A stretch of DNA of 64,000 bases from Tubulanus polymorphus (taxonomy: Eukaryota; Nemertea; Palaeonemertea; Tubulaniformes; Tubulanidae): assembly GCF_964204645.1 (NCBI RefSeq), contig NC_134031.1, positions 4,695,001 through 4,759,000 of the forward strand. Direction: 5' to 3'. Each line of letters opens with the position of its first letter. Position 1 is the first letter of the stretch. Shown here one piece after another: positions 58,640 to 64,000 of the stretch. A program made the position numbers and the translations under genes. The notes below the pieces were generated by a model that was given only the letters and a program-made list of their open reading frames with translations, did no database searches and was not told the DNA's origin.

Positions 58640-58770
58640 TACGCCTGATGATGGCCTAACAGCATCTAGCCGAAACGTTGCTCGAAATATAATCATCTTG
58701 ATATAGAAATTTTCATTTTTGACTGTAATTATTGTGGGATTTCTCTCGTTATTCATGATACATCTTCTCG
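58640..58770. repeat. Half of a CGAAACGTT foldback element
   Basis: CCTGATGATGGCCTAACAGCATCTAGCCGAAACGTTGCTCGAAATATAATC, then ATTGTGGGATTTCTCTCGTTATTCATGA. The same series appears at 31806-31960. It starts about 60 bp from the PSMB7 start codon. Confidence 0.7.
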
Positions 58771-58956
58771 TCTCAGCCGCCTCCAATATTTAATGGATGC
58801 GAAATCAAAAAAAAAAATTCGAAATACGAAATAACTTGAGTTTATATTTTCATAGCATATTATCATCAGTTTTACATAGTTAAAATGGCAACACATACAT
58901 ATCAAGAAGTAAAGAAAGAATGCAATCTTTTAAGATTACAAGATTTTGAATAAATG

Positions 58957-59210
58957 AGGAGAGAATCCCACAATGATAATAAAAAGTCCGAAAATGAAAC
59001 TTCGAGATAGTAGTTTATTTCAACGTTTCGACTAATATTATTAGTTAATATTATATCCTAATAGTCATCTTCAGGAATAATGAATAAACATTATTCCTGA
59101 AGATGACTATTAGGATATAGTCGAAACGTTGAAATAAACTACTATCTCGAAGTTTCATTTTCGGACTTTTTATTTTCATTGTGGGATTCTCTCCTCATCG
59201 CGTCAACACG
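58957..59210. repeat. Near-perfect 250-bp foldback (CGAAACGTT family) in the PSMB7-UBE4B gap
   Basis: The left arm GAGAGAATCCCACAATGATAATAAAAAGTCCGAAAATGAAACTTCGAGATAGTAGTTTATTTCAACGTTTCGACTA is mirrored, nearly base for base, up to about 59200. An inner palindrome CCTAATAGTCATCTTCAGGAATAATG / CATTATTCCTGAAGATGACTATTAGG forms the centre. It could fold as a very long cruciform or, if transcribed, a double-stranded RNA. Confidence 0.9.
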
Positions 59211-59570
59211 CCGGGATATAGTGTTCTACCAATCGTGATTTTGAATAAACTTTTGCCCAAATATCAAGTGAAAATCTTTGGAATTACAGTTTGAATTTTC
59301 ACTAATTAACACTAAAAATATTTTGGATATTTCGAAGTCGTTATCTTAACTGGATTCAAAGCTATCGGGATCAAAGGACATAAAAGATGGAATAATTATG
59401 AGCACCAACACGGCGCGCACCAACACTCGCTTGCCGAATCTGCGCATACTCAATAACCCAGCTGATTAACAAAAATAAATTCCCATTTCGACATCGTATT
59501 CAAAAATTCGCGATACTTCGACGTCTTTCTTTGCTGGAATGCCACATAGGAGAAACTAAGCACCCTCACG

Positions 59571-62500
59571 ATGAGTGAGCTCACCCCGGACGAGGTAAAT
59601 TGGCTATGGACCAACTCGGATCGAATTAAAATACGCCCCGATTCTGTTGAGTTGTCACAGTCGTGCTAAGTATCGAATGAGGTCGCTTCGGAATTTTCGG
59701 GACTACAAAACGGGACAGTTATTAGAATAGACTGAATCTGAATATTATGAGAACACTTTGGTTTTGCCCGTTTTGTTTTGTTTTTACTTTTTATTGTTAG
59801 CCCATTTTTTGGAAGACATTTCTGAAAAATTAAAAAAGCCTTCCTTGAGTTGACAAGACTAATTTGTCGAATTAGTTAGTAAAATATTAGTAGACGGAGT
59901 TGCAAATATGTTGCCCTGTCATTCTCTGCCCTTCAATCTTTTTTTAGTGGGTAATAACGAATGATAGCGTTTAATGCTCAAATATATTTCTTTCTTCAGA
60001 TAAGAAGACGTAGGCTGGCACGCCTGGGAGGTGGAACTCCATCAACGCCTGCTAATACTAGTAATAACACTGCTGAATCTCCATCAATCAACAACGAAAC
60101 ACAGGCGCAAGCAACTCCAACTCGACCAAATACTCATGCCCAGCCACGGGGGCTGTGTCCGAACACCGAAGGTATCCTTTCTTTTCAATGGGTTATATAG
60201 AATATCATTAAAATTCCTATTCGTTTTATACTGTTTGAATATTTTGTTTTTCGTCACTTGTTGAGACCCGCCAGATCTTCAGAGAAACACAGCTATATAT
60301 AGCCCGATGATTAAAAAGTTTGTTAAAAATATTTGTTATGTTACCAAGACAACGTATTATACGTCATATGAAAGTTATATTATTAGCTGCAGCTAAAGAG
60401 TAGTTATTGCCCTGCTGGGAAAACATGTGGCTGAAATCTCAAAATCTAATTAACGCGTTCAACCAGTTTGTAGCCATAAGGTACATGCATGAATCACAGA
60501 TGCTTAAAGGAAGAAAAACTATTTCGGTTTTACTTAGAAATAATCGAGATTTTTCATTCACAAAAATTACGAATATCTTTTCAGCATTTATCACTATACC
60601 TTAACAACTACATGTATGCACATGCGCAGAACATCCTTCCAATTTTTGTTTCTCTTGTTTGGTTCTTTAAAAATGATAAGCTGGCTAATTAGAGAAAGTC
60701 TATTGTGAGTCAAAAAGGAATCTCGCAAGGAAATTGTACAAAATATGACGCAACTTAAACCGGCTGTGGTGTACTGATATAAATCTCAGTACTAGTAGTT
60801 CAGAGTTGATGAGCAAAACCCACAATTGATGATTCAAGAATTCATTCTCTCAGTTAGGAGTTTTGACTAACGTCATCATCAGAGTAACCGGAAAACGAAA
60901 GCATTTCTGTTATGATGAAACTCAGAATATATTGTGAAATCGTCAACTATGGATTTTGCTTAACAACTTGAACCCTTAGCCCTTCAGGATAAGGAACCAT
61001 ATAAAAACAGGTTTCAATGATACTTAGAAAGCTCGGGATAAGTAAAATAGTGTAGGCGTCCCCTGAGGTGATGATATTCATAGCCGCAACGTCAATTGGG
61101 CTTTCTTGTGATGTTACTGGTATAGTAGGGATTCTTTTATGCCATCGTTAATTGTTATATGTATTTATTTCAAACTAGATGAAAGTCAAGGAAGATCTGA
61201 AGAACAAAGCATGGAAACGTGTACCACCACGACCAGTGATATGTCTGAAAAGAGGTACGTGATGGGTTTATATCGTCAAATTTCCATTGCAAATATTCTT
61301 TAGTCCATGTAAATTAAAACTTGATCGTTTCCGTTTCAGCGTCCAGTCTCAAATGGATGTCGACTCCGGTATCGAAACAATGGAGGTCGACGAAATGGAA
61401 ACGAAACCGGAATCGAAAAGAAAGAGGGTGCGTTTTAATGATATTGGCCAATATTCAAATCTTAAAACCCTTTTAAAGAGTTTTAGATCTTTTAACTCTT
61501 AAAATATACCGCTTATAAAAATGCCTGAAAAATGTAGATTTCAGGATTCCCGGCATTAGCGTGTCGATAATATTTAAGTCCTGGAATCGGAGTCAAAAAG
61601 TCCTCGAAAGTCATTAAATGAGATTGATCATGGACACTATGAATCCTGGTCATGTACATGACATGAATATATTTTCATAATTGTATATTGTTGCACTTTT
61701 ATATTGTTTACCTGATATTAAAGAGATGTCTTCATTGATAACGAGTTAGCACCTTGGTGAAGGGGAATGTTCTCTAGTAAGAATCATTTGATTTTGTGCA
61801 ATTTTGATCGAAACCCTAGGATAACCTCCGAAAATAACTGAAAACCATAAAGGTGTATGTTTTTATTGTGGAATTCAGCTGATTTTCTAATAATTGCAGG
61901 AAACCAGCGTTGGTTCGGAAGCCACGGAAGAACAAGTTTTGAATACCGTTAGTCGCATTTTCCAAGTTTCGTGGAAAGAGCCGTCTTTAGATTGCGTTTA
62001 TCTTCCGCAGCTCGCTGAAGTTTTTCAAAGCTCAGAAGGTTCGTCTCGTGCTCTCGTTAGCTCAACAAACTGTAACTGATGCTCGCGACATCTTAATTAA
62101 CCTTTTCGATAAAATTTTCTAGGTCACAGAAATTATGGAGATCTACTTAGTCAAATACTGATGGAGGCGTTGCTGCAGATTCACTGCGGACAAAATCCAT
62201 TCACGAAAGTTAAAGAAAACAAAAAACTCAGCGCATCACCGATGAAATATGGATCAAGCCCGAGCAGGTAAATTGTTAATGGGCGGCCCAGGGATATTAT
62301 TTCAGGGCCCCTATGACTCCTTGATTTCATAAAAACTCCTAAGCAGAAAGTGCTTTTAAAGGTGCTTTGTATCTCCCTTGAGTTTTGAATTTGAGCGAAA
62401 TGTCCAAGACTCCTTCAGTTTTGAGGAATAGGCTACTGGAAATGTTTTTAGTTGTACAGTAGACTAACGCCTAATTCAGTACAGTTAGGACCAGGATTTT

Positions 62501-63909
62501 TCTTAACCCAATTATGCAGTTATTACCAAAATCTGAGTTCAGTAGTGTAAATGATAATAAATGCTCACAAAACTACCAGTTAACCAGATAAACGGTACCG
62601 ATTTAGGAGTCTACAGTAATTGGGATATAAAAGTGATGCAGATACTTTTTATCTTTCAGCGGATTTTTATCGGGAAACAATTCGCGACCGTTTAACGAAC
62701 ATTTCACTCCGGAGAAATGTTTAGAATCAGAGCTTCTGGCCTATCTGCTCGAATCATATGAGCGCGTTTACATCGAAGAACGAACTGCACCAAAGGTCAG
62801 TGAAATATTCTTACCGTTTGATAGGTTGTTTTTTGTTCAACGAGTCTTTGTTCATTGGCACATCAACTTCTACTTCTGCAGTCATTCTTATGTGTTAATT
62901 GATTGGATTCTTAGCAGATCAAGTCAGGGAAAATTGGCAGGGTTGAAAAATTGCAGTACTAACAATGATTTTATTAAATCTCTACGTTTTTAGAGAGCCA
63001 GTGCTCCACCTCTCAGTCAAGTGATGGCTGAAGCGAGATGTCAATGCGTTTCACACGCTACATTAGTTTTAAGAGGCTCATTTACACAACCGAGGTAAGA
63101 AACCAATTGAACATCGTATATTATGCAGTATAATTCATGAACGTTTAGTTTATATCTATGTCCTTTTTGTTCAGATCACCTGCTAAGCCGTCATTACTGC
63201 TGCCCTATATGCTAGCGCATAACTTGCCTAGAGGTTTCCTACAGGAACTTCTGAACTCTACTAGTCATGACCAGGAGGCATTTTCAGAGGTATTATTGCA
63301 CAACACATGTTTGTATTTTGATTCCTTTCAAATTGGGAGTATTCTGACCCAGAGACTTACAAAATGATTTTCTTTATACAAAAAAAAAGGATATTTAATC
63401 GTTTGATACGATTGAAAGCAGTAATAAGTGAGATGTTCTGTTGTAGGTGTTCACCCCTGTCATTCAGGGCCTCTTGCAACATATACGCCACCTGTCTTTC
63501 GATACCGATTCCTTCAAGCTGCCACTCGAAGTTCTGAGCGAGCTTTGTGAAATCAAATTGTGCGGAACGAACACGAGACCAATTTGTAATTTGGTAAGAA
63601 ATACCGATTTTGTAGCTCTACAACTTTGATTGTATCAGGGTCCCTGACTCCTTGATTCCCTAGAATTTGAAAATTTCTCCTTTAAAACTCCTTATATTTA
63701 GAAATTACTGGTTTATAGGAACCCTGATGACCCCTGTGACGGTGACGAATTTAAATCGATTTAACACTTGTTTCATGAAATATTTTGCACAGATTGTACA
63801 ACAGCCCAATTGGCTTCCTAAAGCTATGACGGCAGCTGAAGGAATGGAATTTGAAAAACTAACATTCCTAGGACCCTTCTTCAGCTTGTCTGTTTTCGCC
63901 GAAGATGAT
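59571..63909 (+). CDS. UBE4B: UBE4B, ubiquitin conjugation factor E4 B (UFD2 family), 5' part; runs off the window
   Basis: Family role: E3/E4 ligase that extends ubiquitin chains; the U-box is C-terminal, outside this window. Exons 59571-59594, 60000-60171, 61179-61254, 61340-61427, 61900-62038, 62123-62267, 62660-62795, 62994-63094, 63175-63289, 63447-63593, 63793-63909 give 1260 nt (420 residues) in continuous frame. Seen: MSELTPDE/IRRRRLARLGGG, matching the human start in both sequence and exon junction. Then a Ser/Thr-rich region, QMDVDSGIETMEVDE, VSRIFQVSWKEP, CQCVSHATLVLRGSFTQPR, LLPYMLAHNLPRGFLQEL and LGPFFSLSVFAEDD, the opening of the UFD2 core. The N-terminal linker (about 160-215) is much shorter than in human UBE4B, which has a long Ser/Pro-rich insert here. 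Last seen donor GTGAGT at 63910. Confidence 0.96.
60785..60905. repeat. Diverged foldback-family fragment in a UBE4B intron
   Basis: GAGCAAAACCCACAATTGATGATTC and AGGAGTTTTGACTAACGTCATCATCAG resemble the CCCACAAT and CGTTTCGACT...CATCTTCAG parts of the family. Confidence 0.4.
62290..62655. mobile_element. MITE, CAGGGTCCCTAC family (inverse copy)
   Basis: It starts CAGGGCCCCTATGACTCCTTGATTTC, the inverse of the family right end, and runs to CTACAGTAATTGGGATATAAAAGTGATGCAGATAC. It extends almost to the acceptor of the UBE4B exon at 62660 and may supply part of its upstream tract. Confidence 0.65.
63635..63725. mobile_element. Short internally deleted copy of the CAGGGTCCCTAC family
   Basis: It starts CAGGGTCCCTGACTCCTTGATTCCC and ends CTCCTTATATTTAGAAATTACTGGTTTATAGGAACCCTG. 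Both family ends are present with the middle missing, in a UBE4B intron. Confidence 0.6.
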
Positions 63910-64000
63910 GTGAGTAGATCCATTCGGAATAACAATCGGAAAATACTTTTGATCAGTTGAAACAATTGGTACTTCTTGAATTGTTATATTTGAATATCCT

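Larger units (their letters stand above)
58584..59570. promoter_or_regulatory. Shared divergent promoter region of PSMB7 and UBE4B
   Basis: The start codons of PSMB7 (minus, 58583) and UBE4B (plus, 59571) are 987 bp apart, head to head. The gap contains a repeat fragment (58640-58770), a long foldback (58957-59210), and a CpG-richer segment (about 59395-59570) next to the UBE4B start. Both genes serve the ubiquitin-proteasome pathway, so shared control is plausible but unproven. Confidence 0.5.

Overview
This window is animal nuclear DNA. It has long split genes with GT-AG introns, AT-rich introns, and full-length orthologues of conserved metazoan genes. Dozens of short inverted-repeat (MITE-like) elements and no intact transposase or reverse transcriptase suggest an invertebrate, most likely a lophotrochozoan such as a mollusc. 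The phylum is an inference from gene sequence character and repeat load, not a proven placement. All exon models were read by eye from homology and splice sites. The summed exon lengths of every complete gene are divisible by three.

Layout: (1) 192-33676, minus strand: an ACAP-type Arf GTPase-activating protein (BAR, PH, ArfGAP, ankyrin repeats) in 22 coding exons, plus a probable 18-nt microexon and a possible alternative first exon. Its tenth intron is about 22.7 kb. (2) 16693-24172, plus strand: inside that intron, a four-exon gene for a secreted leucine-rich-repeat protein of about 1583 residues with a very long acidic repetitive tail. I cannot assign the tail to a known family. (3) 34316-37914: an inverted-repeat-bounded element filled with a 13-copy, 191-bp satellite. 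(4) 38510-49768, plus: complete PIK3R4/VPS15 (31 coding exons). (5) 50776-54251, minus: complete UBAC1 (10 exons), convergent with PIK3R4. (6) 55625-58583, minus: complete proteasome subunit beta type-7 (6 exons). (7) 59571 to past the window end, plus: the 5' part of UBE4B (11 exons seen), divergent from the proteasome gene.

Functional themes: ACAP and VPS15 act in endosomal membrane traffic (Arf6 inactivation; PI3-phosphate production and autophagy). UBAC1, PSMB7 and UBE4B are three neighbouring ubiquitin-proteasome genes: an E3 cofactor, a catalytic protease subunit and a chain-extending ligase. The LRR protein stands apart as an extracellular, probably lineage-specific product.

The introns carry several multi-copy short-element families, each recognisable by its terminal inverted repeats. 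They also carry foldback elements, some nested in one another, and a foldback family with a recurring CGAAACGTT core. The less ordinary signals are the LRR protein tail, the satellite-filled element with its dimeric higher-order pattern, the possible BAR-less ACAP isoform, the microexon and the foldback in the PSMB7-UBE4B promoter gap.
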